Positions 12,314 through 24,460 of a DNA stretch of 64,000 nt are shown piece by piece. Below the pieces are notes generated by a model, which saw nothing but the letters and a program-made list of their open reading frames with translations, had not been told where the DNA came from and ran no database searches. The DNA is from Dermatemys mawii (lineage: Eukaryota; Chordata; Testudines; Dermatemydidae): positions 16,479,327-16,543,326 of the forward strand of contig ML677358.1 of the NCBI GenBank assembly GCA_007922305.1, given 5' to 3'. Made by a program: the position numbers and the translations under genes. How positions within the stretch are numbered: the stretch's first letter is position 1; every line of letters starts with the position of its first letter.

Positions 12314-13082
12314 GTGTAAGCAATGCTGGTTCAGCATCGAAATTGCACAAAAATTCTTTCACGAGTCCTCTTTCAGCTGCTTCTTTATACTGTGACATAC
12401 AGTAAGTATCTATGGTTCGCCTCAGGAAAGTTGAAAAAAGATCTCAGTCCAAAGGGGCCCTGTTTTGTACAGCATCTATAGTCCTGGAGCAGGAGAGACG
12501 GTGTCCCCAAGTAGAGAGGCGATGAAGCAGCTGGCCAATGGAGAAGAGAATAAAAAGTCAGAGTTGCACCACCTAGCCAATAGGTAGGGGCCCACGTTTT
12601 CATTTTTCTTAATTTGATTCCTACCCTAATGTAAAACTGATACTAGCAAAAGAAACAGCCAAAAATACCTTCCCAGGAAATACGGCTGCTGGAAAATAGT
12701 ACATCTGGGGCGGGGGCTGTATATGTGTGGGAGGTGCTACCTCAACCCGAGTGAGAGAAGTGACTGCTTTCTAGTGGGGCTTTAAAGAGACAAGCAGAGA
12801 CAGCTACAGATGCTTAACTGCACAATTTGCATTTGTCTAGATCTCAGACAGGGATACGAGGCTCTAGATTACACAAGGTGTGTGTAGCCTGTTACCTAGG
12901 TGCTGCGTTTTCAGATCTGACTGCACTGCATTATGGAAATCCTTGTGGTGGGGTCTTAGAACTAGAGACGGGACAAGCCAGAACCTTCTGCCCTGGCTTT
13001 GATTATTCCAGCACCAAAATGCAGCTTTTCTGCCCTAGGTTCCTGCAATAGCAGCAAAATGATTAAGTGAGTGATGCCCTGG
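12314..13082. other. Intergenic DNA, no gene seen
   Basis: No gene or clear repeat recognised. Confidence 0.5.
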
Positions 13083-13370
13083 CTAGCAAGCCAGGCCCAC
13101 ACGCTGCAGCGGAAATGGAAAACCCCTGAGATCACTGCCCATCGGAGCTGGGGGGAAATTCCTTCCTGACCTTACATATGGCAACCACTTAGACCCTGAG
13201 CATGTAAGCAAGAACCAGCCAGCCAAGCCCCTGAGAGAGAGACTGCTTGGAGACCTGGCCCACCCTATCCATTGCCCATCTCTAGCCGGGGCCATCCCTG
13301 ATGGTTCAGAGAAATAACAACAATCTGCTAAGACAGCGGAGGTCCATAGCACTGGGTATCAGTGATCACA
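13083..13370 (-). mobile_element. CR1-type LINE, 3' region fragment
   Basis: The stretch contains aacccctgagatcactgccc, aaattccttcctgacc and ccctgagcatgtaagcaag, motifs I associate with the reverse orientation of the 3' region of turtle CR1 LINEs. It lies just ahead of a different non-LTR remnant on the same strand. Confidence 0.65.
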
Positions 13371-13504
13371 CTGTGCGGCTTTATTCTGGGCATCTATGAG
13401 TTCCACAGGATTATTGCTGATCTGGTGCGGCCAAGTTAATCACAGGCAACCGTGTGACCACCACCAATATGTGGCTAGGCAGTGAGTGACCTGTCCTGAC
13501 CTCA

Positions 13505-14165
13505 AAGTCCAACCTGCAGGGCTTGAGGTGTGGGGACTTTGTCTCCAAGGCGGGCAACGTGAACGAAAAGGCCCAGCTGACGGTGGTCGGTGATGACTGC
13601 CGTCCTCTCGAGGCCAGTTCTCAATGCTACATTCCTGTTACTGATAAAGTCAAGCCATCTTATACCTAGTAGTCGGTGCTGGTAACGCATCTGAAATGCC
13701 TCCAGCCACCTGATGTCTTGTCTAAGCAAAGTCTATGTTTCAGAGCTGGATCAGAGGATCAGAAGTGCACAGGTTTTATACATTTGTATTTGTGTTCGTA
13801 GCTTCACCTTCTTTTGGCTCCTGACCCTATGCAGGTCCTTCAGGGCTGAGGCTGCTAAACTGATTCTCCTTAGGATGCATCCACTTGATGATCATTTACT
13901 TCCTAGGCAGATATCGTCATCCACTACTTCCATGGTCTGTCCAGTAGCACAGATGTCTTGTATCACAGCTTTTGCACTGTCACTCTGGATGTTTGCTTTT
14001 GCCCAAGAAATCCGTAGCCTCAGAGCCGTTGCCTCGTGCTGGAAGCTCTGTAGTGCTCCTTTGAGATCTGCACCCTGACAGCAGGGGACGACTTCATCTG
14101 CATGATCCAGGTTGGTGACAGGAGTGGAACTGACCGTTACACTGACATTTGTGGAGATATTCAAG
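13505..14165 (-). pseudogene. Degenerate non-LTR retrotransposon reverse transcriptase (C-terminal part)
   Basis: Two minus-strand frames appear to be parts of one dead element. The upstream one (14,164 down to 13,892) carries LDHADEVV, which sits where active reverse transcriptases have the (Y/F)ADD catalytic box, followed by ALRLRISWAKANIQ, which fits the downstream region with the pattern LGLxVSWxKTKxQ. The downstream one (13,729 down to 13,502) reads RWLEAFQMRYQHRLLGIRW, typical of the region after the polymerase domain in some vertebrate LINEs. The second catalytic Asp is Glu here and the frames are disrupted between them, so it is inactive. The exact clade is not decided; the sequence does not look like CR1. 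Confidence 0.75.
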
Positions 14166-14742
14166 GAGCCAGTCCACTGCAGGGATGGCCCTGGCTAGGC
14201 GGAGCAGGGCTGAGGCCAGGATGCATCCTGCTTCACTTTGAAACTAGCGTGACACTTGACAGGCCTATGGGTGTCCTACTGAACACGTATCCCTGGGCCA
14301 ATTTGCAGATCTTGAATTAGCCTCAGGAGGATGTTGGGAACCCTGGTGCCTTGTAGGGCCTTCCACAAGACAGCCATGTTGACCAAATGCAAGGTTACCT
14401 TTACGACTGCCTGTGCTGGTAACAAAGGCCAGTTGACTTCACGATGGATCTCAGATAACAGACAAAGAGCACGTGTAGCATCTGTTGTAGATCACCCAGC
14501 AGTGAAGCCTGACTGCTCTGGGTGACGACATTTCACAAGGAGAAGGGTGGAGCAGAGCATGGAGGAGCGTGAGGATTTTCCTGGGAATAGAGAGCAAGAG
14601 CTGTTGGCCTACAGCTACTGTGGGGAGTGGTGGGTATTGTGCTTTTGAAAGAAGACACCGGTCTGGGGGTGCGGTGATAGGAAACAGTATCCACCCCTCC
14701 TTCATCTGTGGATCTCACAACACTTTACAAAGGAGGTCAGCA
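14166..14742. other. Intergenic DNA, no gene seen
   Basis: No gene or clear repeat recognised between the LINE remnant and the MIR. Confidence 0.5.
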
Positions 14743-14880
14743 TCATTGTTCCCATTTTACAAGGAAACTGAGGCTCAGAGAGGTGAAATGACTTGCTCAA
14801 GGTCACTAGCAGAACAGTGGCTGAGCCAGGAATAGAACCCATGTTTTCTGTGGCCCAGACCAGTGCTCTAGCCACCAGGC
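14743..14880 (-). mobile_element. MIR SINE, reverse orientation
   Basis: The reverse MIR core is clear: cccattttacaaggaaactg, aggctcagagaggtgaaatg, acttgctcaaggtcacta, then gagccaggaatagaaccca leading to the tRNA-like head with gtgctctagccaccaggcc. This is one of the best preserved MIR copies in the window. Confidence 0.92.
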
Positions 14881-14899
14881 CATCCTGCAGTGGGTATAG

Positions 14900-15540
14900 A
14901 GCCCATTATTATTTTATTTCATTTTACAGTAGTGCCTAGGAGCTGCAGCCATGGAGCAGGACCCCATTGTGCTGGGCACTGCACAAACACAATAAAAATA
15001 CAGTCCCTGCCATAGGTGCCGACTTCCCCTCTGCCCGGTGGGTGCTCAACCTCCCTCCGCCCCTGCGCCACTCTTATCCCACCCCCATTCCACTCCTTCC
15101 CCAAAGTCCCCAACTCCTTCCCCCAAGTCTCCGCCCCTTCTCTGCCTCCTCTCCTGAGCACGCTGTGTTCCCGCTCCTCCCCCATTCCCAGGAGTCCTAA
15201 GTGCCTCCAAACAGCTGTTATGTGGTGGGGGCAGGAAGTGCTGGCAGTGAGGGAGGGAGGGAAAGGAGTGGGGATGTGGCGTACTGTGGAGTGGGGGAAG
15301 GAGGCAAAGAGGGGAGAGCCTGGCTGCCGGTGGATGCGGAGCCCCCGCTAATTTTTCCCCCTGAGTGCTCCAGCCCTGGAGCACCCACAGATTTGGTGTC
15401 TATGGTCCCTGCCCCAAGGAGCTTGCAATGGACCAGTAAGACAAGAGACAACAGATGGATACAGACAAACCGGCGGGAGAGTACAAGGAAACAATGAGAT
15501 CATACTGGTCAGCATGGCAGGCAATGGTTTCAAGTTTGTC
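14900..15540 (-). mobile_element. L3 (CR1-clade) LINE 3' end, split by a hAT insertion
   Basis: The left part (to 15,010) reads agtgcctaggagctgcagcc, ccccattgtgctgggcactg and aataaaaatacagtccctgc; the right part (from 15,405) resumes with gtccctgccccaaggagctt, gcaatggaccagtaagac and agacaacagatggatacag. Joined in order these are the reverse orientation of the conserved 3' region of L3. The two halves are separated by the 394-bp element at 15,011-15,404. Confidence 0.85.
15011..15404. mobile_element. hAT-like non-autonomous element with perfect 8-bp TSD
   Basis: The element begins cataggtgccgac and ends ttggtgtctatg; the outer ten bases are inverted repeats at 8 of 10 positions. The octamer gtccctgc stands directly on both sides (15,003-15,010 and 15,405-15,412), and removing the element plus one copy restores the L3 sequence. 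The interior is rich in CCT and GGA blocks and has gtgctcaacctc and gagcacccacag near its two ends. Non-coding. Confidence 0.9.
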
Positions 15541-18500
15541 ATTATTAGTTACCCCTACAGCGAACAAGCGTTGTCTGTAGCATCTTATTCCTGACACCTT
15601 GTTTTTATCTCCGCCGGAATATTTTCTAGTAATTCTCTGTACCATATGTACCAGCACCATCCATAACTCCTTTAGCAGCATACAAGTGGCTCGCCTAGTA
15701 TTGTGCAGAAACTTTTTTCCCAAACTACGGTTAACCCATGAGAAACAGAGAGCAAACTTTGGGTCCCAAACCGTACTTTGTCAGGCTGAAGTGTTCTCAG
15801 ATTGGCTGGAGCACACAAGCCCCAATCAGAATGCAGCTACTGAATAATGGTACAGTGAGTGGAGCTGTGGAGCTGACTGTGTCCGTTATTTAACATGCTT
15901 TACTAAAAATAAAGTGCTTGCACCAAAATACAGTTCCAGCATCGCTGTTTCCAGCATTGAAAATAACCTTCTCGGTGTTACCTGGGTATTTAGTCAGCTG
16001 CTGGGGAATGCCATCCCTGTGCCCATGTTAATTGCTACGGACACAACTCTGAAATGGGAGGAAGTCCCCGCAGTGGTTTATTCTCAAAGATGTGACCATT
16101 CCACAGTTTGCTGTCAGGTCCCAGGGTTGGGGATGTGTGGAGGCAGAGGGGTGAGACAAAGTCATCTTCAGTTGCATTAACCCTTGGTACAGCTCTAATA
16201 CGAATAACAACATAAACAGGGCTTCTGAATGCACAGAAAAGCCTGTTCCTTCACCATCCTGATGCCAATTCTGTATGAAAGCTGAGTCAGAGTTGTGTCC
16301 ATTGGGTTTGCTGTTGTATGTTGGTTAGTGTTTGTTTGCCTCTTGAAGCTCTAGAAGTTTGCATTCTACCTTGAGGTGTTAATTACAAATACCCTGGTTT
16401 GTGCTTTTTGTAGCTAGTGTGCTTGGCATTTCTCTAATGCAGTGACAATTTTCAGATGGCTACAGTAGTGCTTAAAAGTATTGACTAAATAATTGCTTCC
16501 CTCTGCAGAGACAGGCCGGCTTCTGGAGCTCTCTAATTATCTGTGTTCAGCTAGGACACTGCTTATGTTTTTTCAGGTGTTGTGTTATTGTTCTAAACCC
16601 AGAGTTCATGCCTGGACTCTCCTCCTACTAAATGTTCATGCTGTGATAGGCCTGGACAGGAAGACCCTGAAATTATGGAATGAATTTATATCACATTAGT
16701 GAGCATGACCTAAAATGGGATGAGCTAAACATTTCATGTCGGGGACACACACTGCTCAGTTGCCTTCCTAGGGAGGAGGCAGGTCTGGGCGTAGGGTCTC
16801 CTTCTCCTTCTCCATTCCAGTTGTTTTATAGCTTTCAACATCCCAGCAGAGGTTGGCTCGGTAGGGCTTGGTGTGGGAGCTATTCAGTCTCTTTACTTCT
16901 CAGCTGCATTAGGCCTCCGAGCCATGTCAGCAAAGCAAAACCTGCCACCTCTTGTGCAATTTATTAAAGGATGCTGGGCAGGGGCCTAGCCAGGTGTGAA
17001 CATCAGGGGGAGCGAGCACCCACCAAAAAAAGCGTCACTTCCAGGGCCAGACGCTCCCCCGGATCCCCCCATCCAGCTGCTAGAGTGCAGCTGAAGGTGG
17101 CAGGATTTGGTTTTGTACCTTTCTGAGACCCGGCCCCCAGTGAAGCACACAGGGCCAAATTCTGCTCTGACTGATCCCAGGCAGCACCACTGACTCCTTC
17201 ACGGGGGGTTGCATGGGTGTTGGCCCGGGCAAAATCTGCCTTACTGGGGCTTAGTCTTTGGTGGGGAACAATTTTGGTGCAGGGTGGACAGGTTGGCTTA
17301 CACTGCACCTGCGTGCTGGCTTCTCCCTGGATGGATGCACCTCCTAATGAGGCCCCCCCACACCCACAAGGGTTCTTGCCATCCTATGGGGCAGGGGGTG
17401 GGGCTAAGATGGCGTTACTCACTGTGTGCCCACCCACTCCGAGCTTGACTTTTAGCACAGATGACTTCACTGGGGATAATGCATCAGCGCAAGTCCTCTC
17501 CACCGCGATGTTTATGTATAGAGGCACGCTATTGACACAGATCTCTTAATCCCCGCTCTGTGTACCATAGCCTGTGCTTATACAATAGTGGCCTATGGCC
17601 TGCTGCTGGCACTGCACTTTACTTCATTACTGAAACCCTTTTACCTCTGATTCACTGACCAGTTGCTGACAGGGTGTTATTGCAGGGCTGGAGTTGTTTA
17701 GCTGGGCATGCTGCAGTGTCATAAGAGTCTGAGTGGGGGACACCCCAGCTGGATGAAGTGACACCGCATGGAGGGTGTCCAGGAGAGGGAGTAGGGAAAG
17801 ACCTGTGTGTCTGGCATCATGTCCTCTGCACTAGTTGGCTTTTAGCTTACTGGATCTTCAAATTTGCAGTGCGGTGGGGGGGAGGCGTTCCTGGATCAGC
17901 TCACGCTTCAATGATCTGATGGCTTTGATGATGCAGGAGCGTAATGTTTGGGGAAGCAAAATAATTGCCTGTGAGGCTGGGGTAGCTCATCTCCCACCCA
18001 AACCTCCCTGATCCCTCCAGCCGAGCCCACTGCAGGACCCTTCCATCTAGAGCCCCAAAAGCCAGAGTGGCTGGATGTGTTTTTAGAGCAGCGTCTGATC
18101 TCCTTTCCCCTGATTTCCCATTGAAATATCCCTCCCAGCTACACAGGCAGCACAGAGATGCTGCATGTTCAGGCCAGAGAGAGTGAATGAGAGCGTGCGG
18201 CGATGACTCAGTGATATTTCAGTGAGGGGAAAGCTAGCTGAAGTGGGAGGCTCCCTTTCCCTTCTCCCCCACACATCATCCTCAGCTCAGCTCCTGGCGG
18301 GGAGGCCCCGGAGGTCTCTGATAAGAAAAGCTGGGAAACTGAGCTCAGTGCAGCGCCTCTGGAGCAGGGACCACAGAATATTGGCATCCCAGTGAATAAA
18401 AACCCCACCCACACATCAGAGCTCCAGGAGCTTCCTGAACAGCAACCGCCATCCATATGACACTTAAAAAGCCGACACTAAAAGAAGGTGACGGTTGCAA

Positions 18501-21454
18501 AGCCAGCACTTAGAAGTTAATACAGGTCCTCAGGTTGCCTGTGCCAGCTTAATTCAGCACTCCTGGCATACACATGATGCCATCTTTGATGACATGATCA
18601 CGTGCTACTTTTTTCACAAGTCCCCAGGGCATCTTCCGGCTCCCCAAGTGTGGGGTAAGTGGTTCACTGACCCCGATCACTCAGAGCTCAGAGAAGGATA
18701 TAGCATCATCTGGGGCCAAACTGGTGGATTAAACTACACCTTGATTATGGGTTTGCACTGGCACAGCTACGCTGGTGGCCAAGATCCTAGTGTAAACCCA
18801 TGTCACACTCCCTCACTCTATATTGCCACCAGGCTGCCCGTATGCAGTTATGACTACGTTTACAAACTTCAGATTAGGCAGCCCAGTCCATACTGAAGCA
18901 CAGGGATACGTGGCCTGTTTTCCACAGAGGCTGAGACTAAGATATCTGGAGACAATGAAAACCACCATCCAAGGCACTAAGCCACATGCAAGACTGATCA
19001 GCAGCTAGGCCATGGGGGCCAACGGTTTACCCTGGCAACTGATTGCAAATACAGTGGCTCAGCGTTGGTCTCTGTGGCCAGAAAGAAAGGCAAAAAAACC
19101 AGCAGACAGCAAGAGAAGCAGTTGTGAACATGGCCCCGAGAGGGAGCACCGACAGGAGCTACTTGGCGCACAGGAGTGGCTTGAAAATCGTAAGCAAGGA
19201 AACTGCCGGCTGTTGTCTGTCTCTCCTGTGCTCAGAGAAACAGGGCTTTGTGTGCATTCGTTGTAATGAAACCGGATTGTCTCAAAGAAGTACCTGACTC
19301 ATAGGAACGTCAGTTTCTCTTCTTATGGGAAACAACCTGGCAAAGTCCCAAATGTTGGCTGGCTGCTCAGGCCAAAGGAGTAGTATTGTAGCCACTCTCC
19401 ATACACCTTGCCACAGTGCTGCTGAGGGTAGGCAGACTCCTGGCATATGCCCCAGCCGTACTGGGTTTGTTAACTGACTGCGCCTAGTTAGGTCCATTGA
19501 GATATCTAGTAGTTCAGCAAGTTTTCCCTTTCGGGTAGTGAGGGATGGAGGAGAGGAACTCAACTAGCATCTGACAGCTGAGGAAGTAGAGGTAGGACTG
19601 GAGTATGGGCTGTTGCTAGGAGTCTGTTTACACTAAACTTAGTCTTTGCCTGCTCTGAACACAGCTCACCAGCAGGGAGGTAGAAGGAACGCTCCTCAAC
19701 CAGTGGGCGCAGAACATTCCTCCCTTAAAGAACAGTGATGCTTGAGAGAAGACCAGCAAAGCACAGTAATTGGACCAAGGCCTTTTATCAACTTTGTAGG
19801 TATATAAAAGTGGCTCTCAAGGAAGAACGTTGTTTCTTTCTCTCTCTCCCTCTCTCTCCCACACACCTGCTGAACTATATTGAGGTACCTTTTAAAAGCA
19901 TCACATGGATGTTTATCCAATTAAAACCAATAGGAATTGCATAGCATGCCAGAGTAGGCTCTCAAGTTTTCAGATGACCTGCACAGCAAAAATTAGATTT
20001 TTTTTTTTAAGCCAGGAATGGGGCAAACCAAATCCCATATATGAACATCCTCGAACCTTGGGAGAAGCTCAGATTGGATATTCCAACATTTGCCTGGGCC
20101 AGTTAATCTAGTTGTAACTAACTTTTATATAAGTCCTTTTTCCCTTTTGTGATTTACTTCATGGTTTCTTAAAGCTACCTCAGAATGTGACTCATACTAC
20201 CAGAAGTCTCAATGCAATCCACAAGGCTGCCTTCTACTGTAACCTCACAGATCTGGGAAACCCTCAGGGATTCAAGAAGGACCAAGAGATTTCAGAGAGG
20301 GGAAAACGTGGTTTAAAAAAGTTAGGTAAAACATGCCTGTGTGCTGAATGGCCCATACAGCCTGGTTAATGGAGCCATTAAATTAGTACTTAAATCTGGC
20401 CTTCATTTTTCATTGCTTTATAGTTCATCCTTAAGGCCAAATTCTGAAGTATTGGTGCCAAAATTGTATTAACTCAGGTAACTGAGAGTACCATTAGGGG
20501 TTCTGAATGTACCACTTGAGCACCACGGTTTGCAAATTAGGCCCTAAGAATCCCAGTGAAATCGGCAGATAAACTCTCTAAAGCCGGGCACATCAGAGAG
20601 AATGCTGCCATTCTGTGGGCATTCAGAGCTGAAATGCAGCAAAGAAAGCACAGCTTCTAGTTCTTCAAACTTCATCTTTCCATTCCACGTGGTGCGTCCC
20701 AGGCATTTCATGGGTATTGATGGCACGTTCCCCATCCCAGCAAAAGCAGTTGAGCATTAAAATGTTAGCCGCTCTCTCTCCCTCTACCAATCCGTCGTGT
20801 CAGCATTCTCTCTGATGTAAGGCTTCTTACAAAGCCTCATTAACATTTACTTTAAATGTAAACAAACCTTATTTAAGTTTTTCTTGGAGCAGTCTCATAA
20901 ACCTGCTTTACAGAAGTGATCACTCACAGAACCATGAAGATGAGAGCAGCTGTTTGGCTGGTCCATATGGGTTATAACAATACAATTGATCATAGACCAT
21001 CTCCTCCTATGAATGTAAGCACTAAAACCGGCAGGTAAAAGACCTAAATGCCAATAACTTAGACACAGAAGGTGCTCTGTAAATAATATGCTCTCTGTAA
21101 ATAGACACAGGTTGTACAGGGCAAAAATTAGGCTAAATGTTTTCAGATTTTTACACTCTTACCATAGAAACTCCATAAAGTGAAAACCCAGCCATGTCAG
21201 TCCAAATTAAAAAATGACTGAATAGCTAACTGGTTGAAAACCAAAGTCTGCAATGGAAATGACAGCTTCAAATATAGAGGTGCTGCTGGGACAGTAAGCT
21301 CCCATCTTCTGAACATCACACTAAAGGAGGAAGAGACTGAAATAAACTGTGTGCAAGTATTGTGCATACTCGTGTGTGTGTGCATGCCAATGTTGTGTGT
21401 TCTTGTATACTGTTTTTGTGCATAATGTATATTTGAGTGTGTCTCTCCTATAGT
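15541..21454. other. Longest repeat-poor stretch upstream of LARP1, no gene seen
   Basis: About 5.9 kb in which I recognise neither a gene nor a confident repeat. A segment at about 16,975-17,060 (caggtgtgaacatcaggggg) may be the worn end of a DNA element, and CT-rich DNA occurs near 19,835-19,862. Reading frames of up to about 133 codons (18,495-18,896) show no known motif. If conserved regulatory elements of the HAND1-LARP1 interval exist here, this is where they would be easiest to find. Confidence 0.5.
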
Positions 21455-21512
21455 TATTATTTATTACTGTAATGCCTACAGCCTAGTTATGGGCAAGGAC
21501 CCCAGTATATGT
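21455..21512 (-). mobile_element. L3 LINE 3' end fragment
   Basis: Reads tattatttattactgtaatg, cctacagcctagttatggg and aaggaccccag, the reverse orientation of the L3 3' tail. It is cut off at a hAT insertion that begins at 21,521. Confidence 0.65.
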
Positions 21513-21520
21513 GTCTACAC

Positions 21521-21827
21521 CAGGGGTTGGCAACCTTTCAGAATGGTGTGCCGAGTCTTCATTTACTCTCTCTAATTTAAGGTTCCATATGCCAGTGATA
21601 CATTTTAACGTTTTCAGAAGGTCTCTTTCTAGAAGTCTATAATATAGAACTAAACTATTGTTATATATAAAGTAAATAAGGTTTTAAAAATGTTTAAGCT
21701 TCATTTAAAATTAAATTAAAATGCAGAGCCCTCCAGACTGGTGGCCAGGACCTGGGCAGTGTGAGTGCCCCTGAAAATCAGCTCGCGTGCCGCCTTTGGC
21801 ACACGTGCCAGAGGTTGCCTACCCTTA
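21521..21827. mobile_element. hAT MITE, 307 bp (copy A of three), perfect 8-bp TSD
   Basis: Termini caggggttggcaacct and aggttgcctaccctta are inverted repeats (13 of 16). The octamer gtctacac flanks both sides (21,513-21,520 and 21,828-21,835). The interior contains gtgtgccgagtcttcattta, aagtaaataaggtttt and gccctccagactggtggcc. Two relatives of the same family lie at 32,692-32,998 and 41,238-41,515. Non-coding and AT-rich in its centre. Confidence 0.95.
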
Positions 21828-21835
21828 GTCTACAC

Positions 21836-24027
21836 GCTCCTTCTTTTCTGGGCCTGAAAGCATAATCATAAACACATCATCTTTTGGTATCCAGGCATTA
21901 GTTATGCAGCCTAAATATAGAAACAGCTGTACCCTAAACCCACTAACAGGTAAGTATTACATAAGCAGAAGTGAGGCGGTGATAGCGGCAGCAGGATTCT
22001 CGTTCCTTTTAGCACACCCAGAACAAGGTCCTGAGAGGCCTATCTATTGCTCACACCCTGCCCTGGAAAAGTCACATCCAAATGGCATCCTTTCCCCTGA
22101 GGGTGGGTTTCTATGACTGTAGAGTGCAGAGCAGACAGATTGTTACTGTGACAAGCTTAGGTGTGGCATGGACATGATAAATATTTCACAGGGGGGCTAC
22201 GATGGGGCTGGAATTAAGGGAGGGTAAATAGGATCAGTTGCAGTGGCTATAGGTGTTCCTTGCAATTTTGTAGCTATAATTTGACTGACACTTCTACCTG
22301 GACAGTCAGGTTTTTATATGTGAGCTATCTATATGTGATGTCATCAGGAAGGAGTCACTTGTCAGGTTCTTGAGGATGGTGTTTGGTAAGGATTCATTTT
22401 CCTTCTCCCCCAGCCCCAATGGCTTTCTCATGTGGGACCCCACCTGGTTGCACTTTGTCACCCCCTCCCATTCATTGTTTGTTTGAAGCAGCTCGAGCAG
22501 ATTGAGATATTTTCAGTGCTGGTGACACTCACATCTGTGTCCTTGGCAGTTTCCTTGCTTTTCCAGTGCCTGGCCAAGGCTTTCAGTAAGAATGAATTGG
22601 CTGAGACTCTATCCACACAAAAGAGAAGTGATGATGATCAAGGGGCAGGGGGAATACAAGCAGAGAAATTGACAGGGCCTCGTAATGACTCCATCTCTTG
22701 CTGGAGTTTGTCCGCTCTGTGCCAAAGATGCTCACAATCTCGGGGCACTTCTGTGCCTCTTGTTTGTCCAACCACCCAAGTGTTCTTGGATTCCTGGACG
22801 GCGCCCGTGGTTGGTACCACATTCTTTTCCATTTGCAGCTAGCTGGGAGGTTGCCACCTTTTCTTTCTGATGTGGACCTCACCACAGTCATGCACAATTT
22901 TGGCACCAGTCGGTTGTACTGCTACGGTGAACTTTACTTAGGGCTAACTGGGAACCTTTAGCTAGCAGGGAAAATAAGTGGTTTGCCTGCTTAGTGCAGC
23001 TGATCCACAAGAACATGTTATCCCTGTGCTGCATGGCTTCTGGTTTGGTTTTAGACACTATTGAAGTTGTTGGCTTTAATCTATAATGCCCAACTTGTCT
23101 TAGAGACCACAAACCAGACTCCCCCCTGGTTTCTGATTCTTTGGTGCCTCTGTGGCAGCACAGAGAGGTCAGAAATCATCTAGATTTGGCCAGCTGTGTG
23201 TTCTCCCAGTGTGTGTGGAGGGACTTATCAGCTGGCACAGAGCCACCATGGCTGGGTCCTGCCCTGTTCCCACATCCAGCCCTAGCATGGTGGGACCACA
23301 GTGCACTCAGGCAATTGCCAGCTAGGGTAGGTTAGAGGAATCTCTAGGACCCTTCTTGTGCCTTGTGGGTCACCATGCTATCTGAACTGCTTCTGACAAC
23401 AGTACCTAAGTATCTCTCTTTGTCAGACATCACATGGGGCACTGAACTGGAGACCTCCAGAGCCGAAAGCACGTCTCTACAGCTTGAGCTACAGGCTGTA
23501 ATGGACTTGCATGCTCTGTGGATCGGGCACAGATGGGGACATAATGACCAAGGAGTTACAAGTACTGCTGAGAGCTGGAGGCAAGACATTCTCAATGAAG
23601 GGTTCTTGGCTATTTGAAACTTCCACCTGGGGTCTGTTAGAACTTTAACCCCTCTTGGCCTTCAGAATAAGTTGCAAAGTTCATCTCTTTGTTCAAGACT
23701 TTGTCTAATGTCTTTTCTTTACTATTTTTGTTTCATTGCTTTTCTTTCATTTTCCTCTTTCTTCCTAACAGCTAACTTTAAAACCCCTCTCGTCCCTTTT
23801 TTCCATGCATTACTGCCTTGAAGCTACATTGTTGCTGCAAGTTCTCATGTTTTCAGTATTCCTAGGGGTGTCTTGACTCTATGAGCACAGCTCCTATGAT
23901 ACATTAAATACCAATTCTTCGAGATGAAAGGTAGTACTGTATAGAAGTATAGCATCTTGAGGATGCTATTCTATTACAGAATATGGGATTCTACGCATGA
24001 GGCTTGTCATGAATAGGGGATGCCCTT
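21836..24027. other. Intergenic DNA, no gene seen
   Basis: Overlapping short frames on both strands around 22,430-22,960 have no recognisable motif. From 23,700 the base composition turns T-rich. No confident repeat. Confidence 0.5.
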
Positions 24028-24069
24028 ATTGCCACAGCTGACAAGACAGATCTTGTCAGCTGTGGCAAT
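24028..24069. repeat. Perfect 19-bp inverted repeat with 4-nt loop
   Basis: The left arm attgccacagctgacaaga (24,028-24,046) is the exact reverse complement of the right arm (24,051-24,069); the loop is caga. It lies about 1.05 kb upstream of the LARP1 start codon. Each arm contains cagctg, an E-box. It could extrude as a cruciform or act as a hairpin in RNA, but the stem is shorter than that of a usual microRNA precursor. Confidence 0.97.
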
Positions 24070-24460
24070 CAAAATGACCCCCCCCCACACACGTCATCCC
24101 ATTTCTTAAGGTTTTTTGTTCCCTTAAATCCTACTCTCCCACACTGTGAACTGCATTAAATGCAATGGAAACAATGTTAGTTTGGGAGGATTATGGTGAC
24201 AACCACCAATAACACAGTTAAATTATACTGTGGTTTGAAAGGTCTGGTATGGAAAATACTGCAGATTATCTGATAATTAGCAGAACCTCCTAAAATGTAT
24301 GTACCTGGACACGAGGGAGATTACTAAAGCAGGAGGCCAGGTTGCATTTCCCATTCCTGCCCCTAAAAGTGGCCCCAGGTGCCATGCCAAGGGGCGTGCT
24401 GAGAACAGGGAGACAGCCCGGGGCTGGGGAGTGCAGGGGCCAGGCGCTTTGGTGGGGAGG
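24070..24460. other. Distal 5' flank of LARP1, no gene seen
   Basis: Contains a short C run followed by CA units near 24,078-24,092 and otherwise ordinary sequence. Nothing else recognised. Confidence 0.5.

Noticed and set aside
19835..19865. A CT-rich tract as a branch-point and splice acceptor of an upstream exon
   Set aside because: No open frame with recognisable protein follows, and the tract is a simple tctctctccc repeat.
24028..24069. The perfect hairpin as a microRNA gene
   Set aside because: The stem is only 19 bp with a 4-nt loop, too short for a usual precursor, and the flanks do not extend the pairing.
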